Counted from the stretch's first letter, positions 48,582 to 59,735 are shown. The stretch: 64,000 nucleotides of DNA from Luidia sarsii (GCA_949987565.1 OX465107.1:4409212-4473211), one strand, 5' to 3'. A program made the numbers and translations. Notes: generated by a model not told the origin, from the sequence alone.

Positions 48582-49330
48582 GGCATTAGCCCACGATTTT
48601 TAGAAAGATTGAAATAGCATCAAAACTTTGAGCATAGAAAATGCATAGCACTTTGAGCTTAGAAATGTATAGCAATGGTCTCATCAGTAGACAGTCCTCA
48701 AAAACCATTCCAATGAACACTACTGCTGTGATATGTACAAGAAGAGCAAATCCTGATTGAAAATTTTCACTGATTTGTATCCTCAACCTGTCCGTACCTA
48801 AAGGCATCTCCACAGTATTTCCTATCATGGCCTCATGTCATGACTAAGAGTATGTCTAAACTTCAACTGATTCAATCTAGGCAAGTAATTACCAGTTGTC
48901 TTTTAGCCCCGTTTGATCCACTCCATGAAGCCCATGGCTCTCATGTCTTCTGCCAGGTTCATCAGCTCCTCGCTGCTCAAGTTCTTGATAGGAAGTCAGG
49001 CCGGGCCAATGTCTGGTAGTTTTGCTAACTTCATCATGCAGTTGTTTGTCCCAACGTCCCCTCCTGGTGACAGTTAAATTACACACAATAAAGTGTTATA
49101 TTAAAAGCAGAGGAAAAAACAGAGAGGCAGACCTACAGACGAAAGCAGAGGCACAAAATGAGAGGCAGAGGAAGAGGTAGATGCGGTGGCAGAGGCAGAG
49201 GCAGATGCAGATTAGGCAGAGGTAGAGGCAGAGGAAAAGGCAGAGGCAGAGGCAGTGGAAGAGACAGAGGCAGTCTAAGGGGCAAATGCAGAGAAACAAA
49301 TAAATGGCAGAGGCACGCGTAGTGTCAGAA
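48582..49330 (-). pseudogene. Tandem P/R unit 5
   Basis: R module open from 48828 to 48586 (MIGNTVEMPLGTDRLRI, QISENFQSG, then the hydrophobic stretch FALLVHITAVVFIGMVF). Upstream on the minus strand is the P module (49066-48894): a GDnGTNK-type start, NLSSEELMNLAEDMRAMGF, MEWIRQ, then the GGTAATTAC border. An AGGCAG microsatellite lies at 49100-49330. I do not recognise the protein. The hydrophobic stretch could be one membrane helix. A stop or frame change in the middle of P and the lack of an intact start argue for a decayed gene fragment. Confidence 0.5.
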
Positions 49331-49980
49331 GCACAGCCCTTGTTGGTTTCAAGGATGTAGCCCAATGATCTAAGAAAATATTATAATATCATTACAAGCA
49401 TCATGAGGTCAGAAATGGATATCAATGGTCTCAAAAGCTACCCTGGCAGTATTATGTAGCTACATGTACCCTACTGCAGTATTATGTTTAAGAACAGCAA
49501 AGTCTTGTTGAAACACATTCACGCTGACTATAGTATCCTCAACCAGTCTTTACCTAAAGGCATCTTCACAGTATTTCCTTGTCGGCCTCATATCATAATT
49601 TAAGAGTGTGTCTACACTTCAACTGATTCAATCTAAGCAAGTAATTACCAGATGCCTGATAGCTCTGTCTGATCCACTCCATGAAGCCCATGGTTCTCAT
49701 GTCTTTTGCCAGATCCTCAATGCTCAAGTTAGTAAGTCAGGCCAGTCAAATGTCTGGTAGTTTCGTGAACTCAATCAGAACACATTTGTCTGTCACAATG
49801 TCTCCTCCTGAGGACAGTTAAATCAAACACAATACATTGTCATGATGAGGACAGAGACAAAAGCAGAGAGACAGAGCTAGAGAGAGAGAGGCACCATTAC
49901 AAAATGCAGAGACAGAGTCAGAGTCAGGGGTAAATGCAGAGAAACACAAACGAATGGCAGAGGCACACACAGAGACAATG
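49331..49980 (-). pseudogene. Tandem P/R unit 6
   Basis: Same order: R module ~49600-49335, P module ~49807-49647 reading LAKDMRTMGFMEWIRQSYQA then SG with no stop in that part, and a purine-rich tract 49835-49975. Confidence 0.5.
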
Positions 49981-50650
49981 GCAGAGTCCTTTTGGGTTTC
50001 AAGGATGTAGCCCAATGAACTTAAAAAGATTCTAATATCATCACAGGCATCATGTGCTGAGAAATGCATATCAATGGTCTCAGAAACCATCCAGGCAGTC
50101 CTGAAAACTATTCCAATGAACCCTACAGCAGTGATGTTTAAGAGCTAACCCTCGTTCAAACACATTCTCACCGAGTGGTACCCTGATGAACCAGTCTTTT
50201 CCTAAAGGCATCTTCACATTATTTTCTATTACAGTCACATGAGAGTGTGTATGAGAGTGTGTATATGCTACAACTGATTCAAACTAGGTAAGTAATTACC
50301 AGTTGTCTTATAGTCATGTCTGATCCACTCCGGTCCATGAAGCCCATAGTTCTGAAGTCTTTTGCCATGTTCATCAATCATCACTACAGATTCTCTCTGC
50401 TCAAGTTCTTGTTGGGAAGTCGATCAGGCCGGGCCAATGTCTGGTAGTTTGTTGGTCCCAATGTCCACTTGCACTCCTGAGGGTAGTTACATATTGAAGA
50501 TAATACAGTGCCATATTAAAGGCAGAGGCCAAAGCAGAGAGGCAGAGCTTGAGACAGAGGCAGGAGCACAAGAGAAGCAGAGACAGAGGCAGAGTCAGGG
50601 GTAATTGCAGAGAAACAAAAACGAATGGCAGAGGCACACGTAGACTCATA
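49981..50650 (-). pseudogene. Tandem P/R unit 7
   Basis: The R module (50225-49985) shows VKMPLGKDWFIRVPLGENVF and, after a frame change, MVSETIDMHFSA then DACDDIRIFLSSLGYILET. The P module lies at ~50480-50300 and a simple-sequence tract at 50520-50640. This unit best preserves the DACDDI block. Confidence 0.5.
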
Positions 50651-51284
50651 GGCAAAGTTCTGGTTGGTTTCAAGGATGTACTCTAATGATAAAAAGATTA
50701 TATCAACATCACAGGCATAATGTGCACAGACATGCATATCAATGAGTCAGAGGGAGAGTCCTTGTTGGTATTAGGGATGTAGCCCAATAATCTTAACAAA
50801 TATCTTAATATCATCACAGGCATAATGTGCTCAGAAATGGATCTCAATGGTCTCAGAAGCTATCCTGACACTCCTGGAAACCTTTCCGATGAACCATACA
50901 GTAGTGATATGTGTAAGAGCAAACCCTCGTTCAAATACATTCTCAATGATTGGTATCCTCAACCAGTCTTTTCCTAAGGGCATCTACACAGTATTTCCTA
51001 TTGCAGCCTCATCATGTGTGATGAAGAGTGTGTCTACATTTCAACTGATTCAATCTAGGCAAGTAATTACCAGTTGTCTAATAGCCCTGTCTGATCCACT
51101 CCATGAAGCCCATGGCTCTCATGTCTTCTGCCAGGTTCATCAGATCCTAACTGGACAAGTTCTTGTTAGGAAGTCAGGCCGGGACAATGTCTGGTAGTTT
51201 CGTTAACTTCATCATTCAATTGGTGGTCCCAATGTCCCCTCCTGATGACAGTTAAATCAAACACAATAAAGTGTCATATTAAAA
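50651..51284 (-). pseudogene. Tandem P/R unit 8
   Basis: The end of the R module appears twice (50745-50655 and 50870-50755), then the remaining R module, then the P module 51241-51071 with stops. Confidence 0.45.
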
Positions 51285-51720
51285 GTAGCCATCCAGACAG
51301 TTCTCAAAAACCATTCCAATGAACACTACTGCTGTGATATGTACAAGAAGAGCAAAACCTGATTGAAAATTTTCACTGATTTGTATCCTCAACCTGTCAG
51401 TACCTAAAGGCATCTTCACAGTATTTCCTATCATGGCCTCATGTCATGACTAAGAGTATCTCTAAACTTCAACTGATTCAATCTAGGCAAGTAATTACCA
51501 GTTGTCTTTCAGCCCTGTCTGATCCACTCGATGAAGTCCATGGCTCTCATGTCTTCTGCAAGGTTCATCAGATCCTCGCTACTCAAGTTCTTGTTAGGAA
51601 GTCAGGCCGGGCCAATGTCTGGTAGTTTCGCTATAACTTCATCATAATGCATTTGTTGGTCCTAATGTCGATCTCTGAGGGCAGGAAAATCATACACAAT
51701 ACAGTGTCATGATAAAAGCA
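51285..51720 (-). pseudogene. Tandem P/R unit 9 (edge of array)
   Basis: The R module starts at 51285 in mid-module and the P module spans 51675-51500. Similarity ends in an AAAGCAGAGG tract. Confidence 0.45.
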
Positions 51721-52029
51721 GAGGTAAAGGCAGAGATGCAAAGAAGAAAAGAGAGGAGGAAAAGACTCAAAGAATTAAGGGAAAATGAATCAAGGATGAA
51801 AATCTCTTCATGGAACCAGTGCCTCCTCTTTCACCACCTCTACCTCCTTTGCCATCTCCATCTCCTCCTACACCAGACAGTATCTGAAATGATAGATGTA
51901 AAAAAATCAGTGTATATCTTTAAATACAATGATGGAGAGTTGGCTGAAATATCCAAATACATTGCTTCTTCAGTCATTGAGAGAAAATCAGGATTCAAAC
52001 TTGGAGTGAGGTTAGAGCAATCTAGCAGA
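51721..52029. other. Unassigned; weak plus-strand ORF
   Basis: The 149-codon plus-strand frame beginning 51709 mixes a basic stretch with proline-coding sequence in another frame and then enters a repeat. I do not support it as a gene. Confidence 0.3.
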
Positions 52030-52240
52030 AGGATTTCTGGGGAAGGGACTATCTCAACTCAGGGGGAACATAATGCACCAGATGCATGTAGGTTGGGAAA
52101 TTGCAGCACTGCCAGAGAGGGTAGCGTTGGGTTGTTCACCCAGGTGTGCCACTGGTGAGTGCACAATGAGAGAGCCAGCAGCCAGGCTAGTGCCAAGGGT
52201 ACAGATCCCATAGGGGAGCTGAGTGAGGGAAATCAAGGAT
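52030..52240 (+). repeat. Dispersed repeat, copy 1
   Basis: Aligns with the reverse complement of 59505-59735: GCATGTAGG, CTGCCAGAGAGGGTAGCGTTG, CACCAGTG-type core, CAGCCAGG and GGGTACAGA. A short, SINE-sized element of unknown family. Confidence 0.55.
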
Positions 52241-52489
52241 GGGAGAGGGTGAGCAGTCCATGCTATGCGTAACCACTTAGGACTGGATCTGGGAGACTGT
52301 CTGCCAGGTTATCACCCATGAAGACAGCATGAGTCTTGGGAACTGCACTGTGTTGGTAAATCTGTAAGAGCTCACAGACAGCTCATGCAATCCACTGATC
52401 CATGCTGAATGTTCGCAGCCAATTGACAGTATGCATGGTATGAATCCTGAGTGCTTTTGTGCACCACAATGGAATGGTGAAAGCAGATC

Positions 52490-52670
52490 CGACTCCAGAA
52501 AAGTGAGAAGGATTACAGAGGAAAAATAGAGGAAAGACTGGCAAGAACCTTTGCTTGAAAATGAAGAGATAAACATATTTGAAGGTAGGTCTGACTCAAG
52601 AAAAGTGATAATAAGTTAAGAGAAAAATAGAGGGAGTATTGGCAAGAACCTTCGTGTGATCCCAAAGGGG
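52490..52670. repeat. Tandem duplication of ~90 bp
   Basis: Two copies of AGAAAAGTGA, GAGAAAAATAGAGG and TGGCAAGAACCTT, at 52497-52572 and 52588-52660. A third trace is near 53065. Confidence 0.6.
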
Positions 52671-52814
52671 TCTCGATGCCCAGCGGGAGAAAATAAAGAC
52701 TTTCCTTCATAGATATCACATGACTTTGTGTTGAGGCGAATGTACTTCAAGAAAGGTTTGTTCTACTTGACATGTAAATTACGCACTGAATCAGATTTGA
52801 ATCAAGCACACAAT

Positions 52815-52925
52815 CTTGTCCAGCACGGTCATCTGCAGTAGAAAGCAGGAGACCCAGGTTTGAGGAGTCTGAATTTTTTACTGCAGGCAATCTGGCTAAA
52901 ACACGGAGCAAATACATTAAGTCGG
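52815..52925 (+). repeat. tRNA-derived SINE, degraded copy
   Basis: Retains CATCTGCAGTAGAAAGCAGG, a damaged box B and the tail GCAGGCAATCTGGCTAAAAC. The box A region is deleted. Confidence 0.5.
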
Positions 52926-53337
52926 GGAAACCCTTCTTGAGTCCTTTTCTTCTCCTCACAAGAAAGTAAACAGAGTTGAAGAAAAAATGATGAAGAGTTA
53001 AATGGTTTGCAAGGAATGTCCATCTGATTCAAGATGAGTAATGAGAAACGGAGAAGAATATAATTATGGTAAAATTTGGCAAGAACTTTTAATTGATCCT
53101 GAAAAAGGACCATTGGACCACTGGTAAAGATGAAGGTCAAAAGGCTTGGCAGAAAAAAAAATCTTCCCCCAGAAGAATGTCAGGCAAAGGTCTGCCTTGA
53201 GACAAGAATAAGGAATTGAGGGCAGTAATTGAGGAAGAAGCCGAAGCAACACAGTAGGCCCAGCCTCATTCCTGTCCCTCTTGCTGTGAGATGTGACATG
53301 TATCGCTTTTTTTCTGGGAAGGAGAGTAGTGTAGATT

Positions 53338-53505
53338 ATGGCAGACAGCCTATCCACAATTGCTCTTGAACAGGTGTATAAGACATTCAAAGAGTTCAAG
53401 CCAAACCAGGTGGTGGAAACTATTGAACAGACAGACTTGGAGGCCAAGAGTGGGTTTAACAAAATTCAGTCATCACTCCTTGGACTTTTTCTTGCAGGAA
53501 GATGA
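53338..53505 (+). CDS. Small ORF or exon, unknown protein (55 aa)
   Basis: ATG at 53338 opens a 55-codon frame ending in TGA (MADSLSTIALEQVYKTFKEF, KPNQVVETIEQTDLEAKSGF, ...LLGLFLAGR). Composition is that of an amphipathic helical protein and unlike the surrounding repeats. GTAGTGTAG just upstream could be an acceptor, and CAAACCAGGTGGTG an internal donor. It could be an exon of a larger gene or a decayed fragment. Not recognised. Confidence 0.35.
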   Translation: MADSLSTIALEQVYKTFKEFKPNQVVETIEQTDLEAKSGFNKIQSSLLGLFLAGR

Positions 53506-53564
53506 AAACACCAGGCCTAGAAAAGACACTGCCCAGCCCCTTGGAGTGATTTGCTCTGACTTTC

Positions 53565-54215
53565 AGAGACCAATACAGGCAGACTGTCTTAGAGCTTTGC
53601 TTCATCTTTGGAAAGACGTAACAAAGAGAAGCTCTGATATCACCTTATGCCTTTTCATTGTGGTATTCATCTCAATAACATCACTACTGTAATAGGAGGA
53701 CCCAATAAACCAAGACCCATCTTACAACTATGGCCCTTTTCCAAAACATGGCTTAGACTTTGGCTCCGGCTTTGTCTCTGTCATTCACAAGCTGAAAATA
53801 CAAGTTGAAGGTCTTTGTAGAAGTTGAAGCTGAAAGTAATGGAGTGACAAAACCGGGTTTTGGAAAAGGGCCTATGTCTCTGGGTTGCTCTAAAATCAGA
53901 GATAATAATCAATATGAAAAATATACCAAGTTAATTTCTCCCCATGACCCCCCCCCAAAAAAAACACAAACATATATTATTGCAAAGACTGAAATATTAG
54001 GGGGTAGTACTATATAAGACTATGGTTACCACACAGATATTCAAAGCAACCCATCGAACCAGGAGTGTCAATTCTAACATACATGGAACGCTATAAGCGC
54101 CAATTATTAAAAGTATAAAAATTGAGGCATAAACTTTCGTAGTTACAACTACTTCATTAGATGTAGTCTAATGAATCAGCTGTACCGAAAGCTCATGATT
54201 ATTTTTGAATTTGGG
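53565..54215. repeat. Tandem segmental duplication, copy 1
   Basis: Aligns with 54286-55085 (CAGAGACCAATACAGGCAGA, TTCATTGTGGTATTCATC, TATAAAAATTGAGGCATAAAC). This copy carries the MITE 53731-53872. Confidence 0.7.
53731..53872. mobile_element. 142-bp MITE with TA duplication
   Basis: Ends TGGCCCTTTTCCAAAAC and GTTTTGGAAAAGGGCC are inverted repeats flanked by TA. It is absent from the corresponding place in duplicate 54286-55085. The TA duplication suggests a Tc1/mariner-type mobiliser. Confidence 0.75.
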
Positions 54216-54285
54216 GGTTTCTTTACTAGTTAGTCATAAAAAGTACTAGCACCCAGTATTTTTATGTCAACATGGCTCTTATTTT

Positions 54286-55085
54286 CAGAGACCAAATACA
54301 GGCAGACTGCCTTGGACCGTTGCTTCATCTTTAGAAAGAGGAAACAAAAGAAGCCTTTGCCTCTTCATTGTGGTATTCATCCTCAAGAGCATCACTTTGT
54401 CTCTGGTTTGCTCTAAATTTAAAGCAAAGATATAATAATCGATAAATGAAAAATAAACCACGTTAATTTCTCCCCCAGATCCCCTTCCCCCAAACCCAAA
54501 ACAGTGATTGCAAAGATTGATATAATGTGACCCACTCTGTAAAAAAGGTACTTAAGTCGCGGTATGCAGTCTCATGTACCAAACCATTCCATGTACAGAG
54601 GATGAAAAATAAGTGTTCTACACATCTACTATAGGGCCCTACCTATATTTCAAATTAGAAAAAAAATGAACAAGGTTCTGCTCAATGGTTTCAACCTAGT
54701 TTTTGTTTTTAAATGGCTTGTATTTGCCTAAGTCATTAAAAAAAAAATTGAGCTTGAATGTGCAATTTTCCGATAACTCAAAAACGCAATATATTGCAGG
54801 CCTCAAACATACATCAAATTGAAGCTGATTAAATGACCTTTCCATCCATGTGTAAGGCAAAGTGGGTCACACTTGGGTTGTAGCACTTTATAAGACAAAG
54901 TTTACCACACAGATTTTTAAAGCAGCCTATCGCACCACGGACTCGATTCTGTCATACATGGAATGCTATGCACCTAGCTATTACTAAATATGAAGCTAAA
55001 GTATAAAAATTGAGGCATGAACTTTCTTAGTTACAACTACATTAGATGCATTGAACCAGCTGCCCCTATGAAAGCTCAAGCCTCA
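54286..55085. repeat. Tandem segmental duplication, copy 2
   Basis: Partner of 53565-54215. It lacks the MITE and has ~340 extra bases at about 54530-54870. No coding potential. Confidence 0.7.
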
Positions 55086-55286
55086 TTTTAATTTTTGTTT
55101 TACTACTTGGTCTTATACAGTGCTACCACCCAGCATTTGTTATGCTTCTTGTAGATCAACACAGCATTATACATAATAAGTCTTTGCATAGGTTTGCATA
55201 GTGGAAATACCAAGAGGAAGGTTTGCAGTGACACCACGTAACATCTCTTTTGAGTGTGTGGCTCTGAAAAGAGCCGATAACTCAAC

Positions 55287-55319
55287 GTTTCAGGCAGTGT
55301 GTACTCTGCCCATCGTCAG
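55287..55319 (-). ncRNA. Hammerhead-like motif in PLE terminal repeat, left
   Basis: The minus strand reads CTGACGA, then a hairpin GGCAG-AGTACACA-CTGCC, then TGAAAC. This matches the CUGANGA / stem II / GAAA layout of hammerhead ribozymes, which are known in PLE terminal repeats. The pair next to the core and stem I are not convincing. Confidence 0.35.
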
Positions 55320-55439
55320 GAGACTGCTGGATTCCAACTATCATCAGTGCTTTCAAGTGTTGAGGAGGCTGCTGGAGCGTGGAAAATCTGTCCCGCCCGA
55401 CCACTGAGGCGTGGAGAAGTAGAAGCTCACTGAAGTGTG

Positions 55440-56530
55440 TCAGTGTGTGAGTGGATGTCAAGGGTAGAGGAGACTCAGGAGGACTAGCTGATGAATGAGG
55501 TACCGGTACAGTAGAGTTGTCCATGGGTATAGACGGCCCATTGAACAGAAGTGGTCGCCATATGTCGCTGACATGAACACCGATATCCTGAGGAACAGTG
55601 TTGTGTTTGAAGATTTCGATGGCCTCCCTCATCCAACAGAGGACGCCATCTCTCGATGCTGGTGATGAGTTTGGCACCACTCCACTGGATGACATGGTCC
55701 TTCTCATGCGAGAGCTTGATGATCCCAGGGTTGTCGTAATCATCCTTACGGCCATGGGCTTCGTGTTCGTTGAGTCTAGTGCGGAGGTCCCTCAAACGTA
55801 CCCATTGCTGCTTGCACAAGGGAACTTGTAAACTCCAGGTTTGGAATCTGGGTCATGTCTGTCCTTGTGGGTCTGAGTGAGGTTCCAGATCTTGGGCACC
55901 GTATGGAAGACATTGATATTGTGTTCGTTCAGGGCCCATTGGATCTTGGGAGAGCTACCGTAATGCAGGAGGGTGACAGCAGGAGTTTCCCTACTAGGTT
56001 GAACTCAGGTACAGAAGACCCTTTGGTCATGGTGGGCTCTCTTAAGTCTTGGGTCTTGATTGGGCATCCAGTGTAGTCATTCTGTAGGGCTGCCTTGATG
56101 TGACAAATCTCCTTCTAGGTCATTTCCTTTTCAGACAAGAGTGTCAAACAAGAGTGTTGTTGGCTGATTGTCTGATGCTAGGGTGGTGGAAGGACCAGCT
56201 ATGGAGGTAGCAGTCTCAGTGTGTGGGTTTCCGGTAGATCCGCCGAGTGAGAGAGCCGGCGTTGTACTGCCTGGACACCTCACCATCCAGGAAAGGGATG
56301 CTGCCATCATTGTCCTGATCCATGGTGAACTGGATGTGTCTATATGCAGCATCCAGGAATAGATGGAGCCTGTCATGGCCGTGCTGCCAGATGACAAAGG
56401 TGTCGTCATCTTAGTCCAACCAGACCCGTGGTTGTAAATCAGCTATAGCGATGGCAGTCTGCTCAAACTCCTCCATGAACATGTTGGTCTGAACTGAATT
56501 TGAGATCCCATGGAGGTTCCTTCTGACTGC
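55440..56530 (-). pseudogene. PLE protein remnant: RT catalytic region, thumb and GIY-YIG
   Basis: Minus strand, with frame changes: NMFMEEFEQTAIAIADLQPR, then DDDTFVIWQHGHDRLHLF (the DD catalytic pair at ~56400), HIQFTMDQDNDGSIPFLDGE, SRQYNAGSLTRRIYRKPTH and FHHPSIRQS. Then KIQWALNEHNINVFHTVPK (~55935), PGVYKFPCASSNGYV (~55830, the start of the nuclease domain), LRTRLNEHEAHGRKDDYDNP and IQWSGAKLITS (~55650). This order (RT, linker, GIY-YIG) is diagnostic of PLEs. A stop in the motif before the catalytic Asp pair and several frameshifts make it non-functional. It is a lineage distinct from copies A-E. Confidence 0.75.
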
Positions 56531-56559
56531 AATGATGATAGTTGGTATCCAGCAGTCTT

Positions 56560-56592
56560 CCGAGGACAGGCAGAGTACACACTGCCCGAAAC
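56560..56592 (+). ncRNA. Hammerhead-like motif in PLE terminal repeat, right
   Basis: Plus strand: CCGAGGA, the same GGCAG-AGTACACA-CTGCC hairpin, then CGAAAC. The first core base differs (CCGA for CTGA), so this copy is likely inactive if it ever was a ribozyme. Confidence 0.3.
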
Positions 56593-56680
56593 GTTGAGTT
56601 ACCGGCTCTTTTCAGAGCCACACACTCCTTCTCAAAAGAAATGTGTTACGCTTGGTTTTACAGCGAACCTTCCTCTTTAT

Positions 56681-57156
56681 ACACATCATTTCAAGCATTA
56701 AATAAATATTGCATTTTTGAAGAAAGTATGCAACAATTTCAGAAAACATTACATTTTTAGTGGCACTGCTCCATATGGCGTGCAAAGTTGACATTTAATC
56801 AAGTAATAGAGAGACCTCCATCAGAAACGGAGATATCTCGGAGACTTTGCACTCCGTAAAATCTAACATGCATTTTAGAGATGGATGCAACAGAATGAAT
56901 AGAAACTCAAATCAATCAAGAAATTGGAAATGAACATTAAACAGATTCTCAACAGCAGTGATGACAAGTCACCTTTCTTAGAATTGTATGAACATTTTAG
57001 GCAAAAAGGGACAGAACCAGCCCATCACAGCAACACACTCAATATTTCAACCATTTCTAATTTATGGGATATTTTTCCTCGAGCAAAGAAATAATAAGAA
57101 AACCACTAAAGCTAACCATTAATAAATTGTCCAATCTGATGTGTTACAGTGCTGCT
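56681..57156. other. Unassigned A/T-rich sequence
   Basis: No gene or repeat recognised. Confidence 0.55.
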
Positions 57157-57268
57157 CAGTGCTTTTCCCCACTGCCTGCCAGAATGAAACACGTCTCAGG
57201 CAGGATTCGAACCTGATTTCTGTAGAGGAGCTGCCTTACCCACTTAACCACTGAGCTGCTCAAGATCA
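57157..57268 (-). repeat. tRNA-derived SINE, minus-strand copy
   Basis: Minus strand: CAGCTCAGTGGTTAAGTGGG (box A region), CAGGTTCGAATCCTGCC (box B), then the family tail GGCAGGCAGTGGGGAAAAGC. Head and tail match copies at 61202 and 63307. Confidence 0.65.
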
Positions 57269-59343
57269 TGCAGGCAATCGGGAAAAGCACCACACCAGAA
57301 TGCTTGAGGCCATTCCAGGTGCTGCTACTCCGTTCACTTTTTTTTTCTAATTGTATTTCATGTACTAGCACAATAACAATGGTGGTATGATGCCAGTCTT
57401 TCGAAACTGTTCGCAAGATGAATTCTGGGCTCTCCACTCCCAACTGATAAAAGCCAATAATAATTGAACATGTACCCAAATTACCCAGATACATCATTTT
57501 AAACCAAAACTAATCTCGCCATTCTGAAGCTTACATCAAGCCGAAAATTTGTCACAAAATGCCACCGTACAAAATATTGTGGCCAGCCGAAGAGACTGAA
57601 ATGAATGGTTGACACTTGCCTCGACTACTCCTCACCAAATAGGCGCATTAAGGCCAACTTACCACTAGGTGGGGCCGGTCCGCACTTCCTATTCAGATCA
57701 AGTACTCTTAAGTGTCATGTTCAGGATATTCAATTTTGGATTCACCAGTTACAATATAGTCCCCAGTTATTGGCAGCGTGACAAATTTTCCAAAGGTTAC
57801 ACTCATTGCCAGAAGGATGCTTTATGCACATCTCTTCTGCACAAATCAGGATTCTAACAAGAGATGTTGCTTGACTGCTTCAGAAAGGCAGGTGAATAGG
57901 ACAGATTTGAATAAAAAAAAAAAAATTACAACAAGCAACATGAAATTGGTCCATCATAATAGTCAGAAGGAATACCACAATGAATAAGTGTTCGTTTATA
58001 AACCACAATTTCTATGAGTACATGTATTCTCTGTTTGAGATGGCCAGCCATCTAGAACAGAGAAATACACACAAGACTAATTGAATTCGACTGCACAGTA
58101 CTTTGGCTGATCAGCAAGGCAATGTATGTCTGCACAGACAAACATTTTTCATCCTGAAAACAAAGTAAAAACCTCCCAACTGAACCACACCAGGGCTGGG
58201 CTGTTCTAGGCCAGGTAGGAGAAAAAAAGTTCCTTACCCCAAAGAAGCCATGCACATAGCAAGGAGGCTTTTTTGAAAGAATCCAGATGAGGATAAGGCA
58301 GATAAAGGAACGAGGCAGACATTGAAGAAGAAAATTGAACGTACGAAAGAAAGGAATTAAGTATATTATTGACATCCATTGTCCTCAGGGTGATTAGACA
58401 CTCATTTTTATTCGGTCCCCATGGGGCTTTGTGTTTGGTATTGTGCATAAAATGTCTGGGTTTTTACAAGAAAGTTATCACAGGCAAATGTAGCACAGTG
58501 GAGGACGGGGTTAGCAAGAGCTGAGTTATACAAGGCAAGGAAGAAGAGAGAGAGAAAAAACAGGACTTTCTTGCCCTAAAGAAGCTGAGAACAGAATATC
58601 AAGGGTTATATTCTGAGAGAAGCACTCTAGGAACTCAAGGGAATAATGGTGTGAACACCTTGGAAGTCGAAAAAGAGATGAAGAAGAATACTACTGAAAT
58701 CCTCACTGTGATGGGACAAACAGTTTCATAAGCATAATAAGTTCACTGGTTTCTGTGTTACTTTATCAGAGCATGGTAGCTCTGAGTGTATGAATGAGCT
58801 TTTGCAAAAGTGGCTAGGAAAAGGTGCCAGAAGGCCACTCAAGGTGATCATGGATCAGAAGGAAGAAAGATGAGTGTTTATGCTTATATTTGAATTCAGA
58901 TAAGAAAGGGGAAATATGTAGCAGGTCAAGAATTCCATAGTGCAGTATTACACGGGAAGAAGCTAGAAGAGTAAATGTAAGAGAAGATATATAAGCAGTT
59001 TGGCTAAAGGAGTCAGATCTGACCTGAAGAAAAACAGAAGAAGGATGATATCAGGGTTCCATATGAGATGAAGCCAGATGGCCCTCAAAACCCTTCATAT
59101 TGCTCCATCATGAAGACACTTTAAAAACAAGATCCACACCATCAGCTGACAGGCAAGTAGATCTCGCAGAGCTCACTTTTTTTTCACCACCAACATGAAC
59201 CAGTAAAGAGCCAGACCACCCTGATTTCATGGAATTATAATGCATCATAGGGGCGTTAACAACACATCCCATTTCTAATTGAACGAACATGCCACATAAC
59301 CCACTTATGATGCATCACATGGCTATGATGGCTTCATGAAATC
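57269..59343. other. Intergenic or intronic, no gene supported
   Basis: Short ORFs only. Purine-rich AAGAAG/GAAGAG stretches occur around 58280-58700 and 58850-59060. An AATAAA signal on the minus strand (58406-58411) could serve the host gene ending at 59981, but this is speculative. Confidence 0.4.
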
Positions 59344-59442
59344 ATGGATGGACATGCCTGCAAGGCTGGTGATGAGATCTACCAGACACATCACAGTTCT
59401 ACTAAGACACGAAGCTGTTCCACAAGAGATTCCCTGGCAAAG
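59344..59442 (+). CDS. Possible exon, unknown gene
   Basis: The ATG-led frame MDGHACKAGDEIYQTHHSST, KTRSCSTRDSLAK ends exactly at AAG|GTAAGTC, a strong donor. No partner exon was found on the plus strand and the strand opposes the neighbouring host exons. It may be fortuitous. Confidence 0.2.
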
Positions 59443-59504
59443 GTAAGTCTTCCAGAGCCAGTCCTTTGGTTACCCATAGCCAAGGACCATCCACCCTGCA
59501 CACC

Positions 59505-59735
59505 ACCCTCGATCACCCCAAATCAGCCCACCTATGGGTACACTCTGTACCCATGGCACCGTCCTGGCTGCAAGCCTTCGCACAGTGCACGTACCAGTGA
59601 CATACTTGAGTGAGCATCCCAACACCACCCTCTCCAACAGTCCCACAGTCCCCCTGCCTACATGCTCCAGTGCACCAGGCCCCCTCCCAAGATGAGAGAG
59701 TCACCTCCTCAAGAATCCTTCCCCATGGGACCACT
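59505..59735 (-). repeat. Dispersed repeat, copy 2
   Basis: Reverse-complement partner of 52030-52240. The shared frame (TQVCHW) reflects DNA similarity, not a gene. Confidence 0.55.

Larger units (their letters stand above)
55206..56680 (-). mobile_element. Second Penelope-like element, bounded by inverted repeats
   Basis: Left (55206-55345) and right (56530-56680) ends are ~140-base inverted copies (AGAGGAAGGTT, CTTTTGAG, GTGTGTGGCTCTGAAAAGAG, GCAGTGTGTACTCTGCC). PLEs carry terminal repeats that can be inverted. The interior codes for decayed RT and GIY-YIG domains on the minus strand. It is much shorter than a full element, so it is 5' truncated or internally deleted. Confidence 0.65.

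Noticed and set aside
51709..52158. 149-codon plus-strand ORF
   Set aside because: It crosses an AG-rich tract, proline-coding sequence in another frame, and a dispersed repeat. No single coherent protein.
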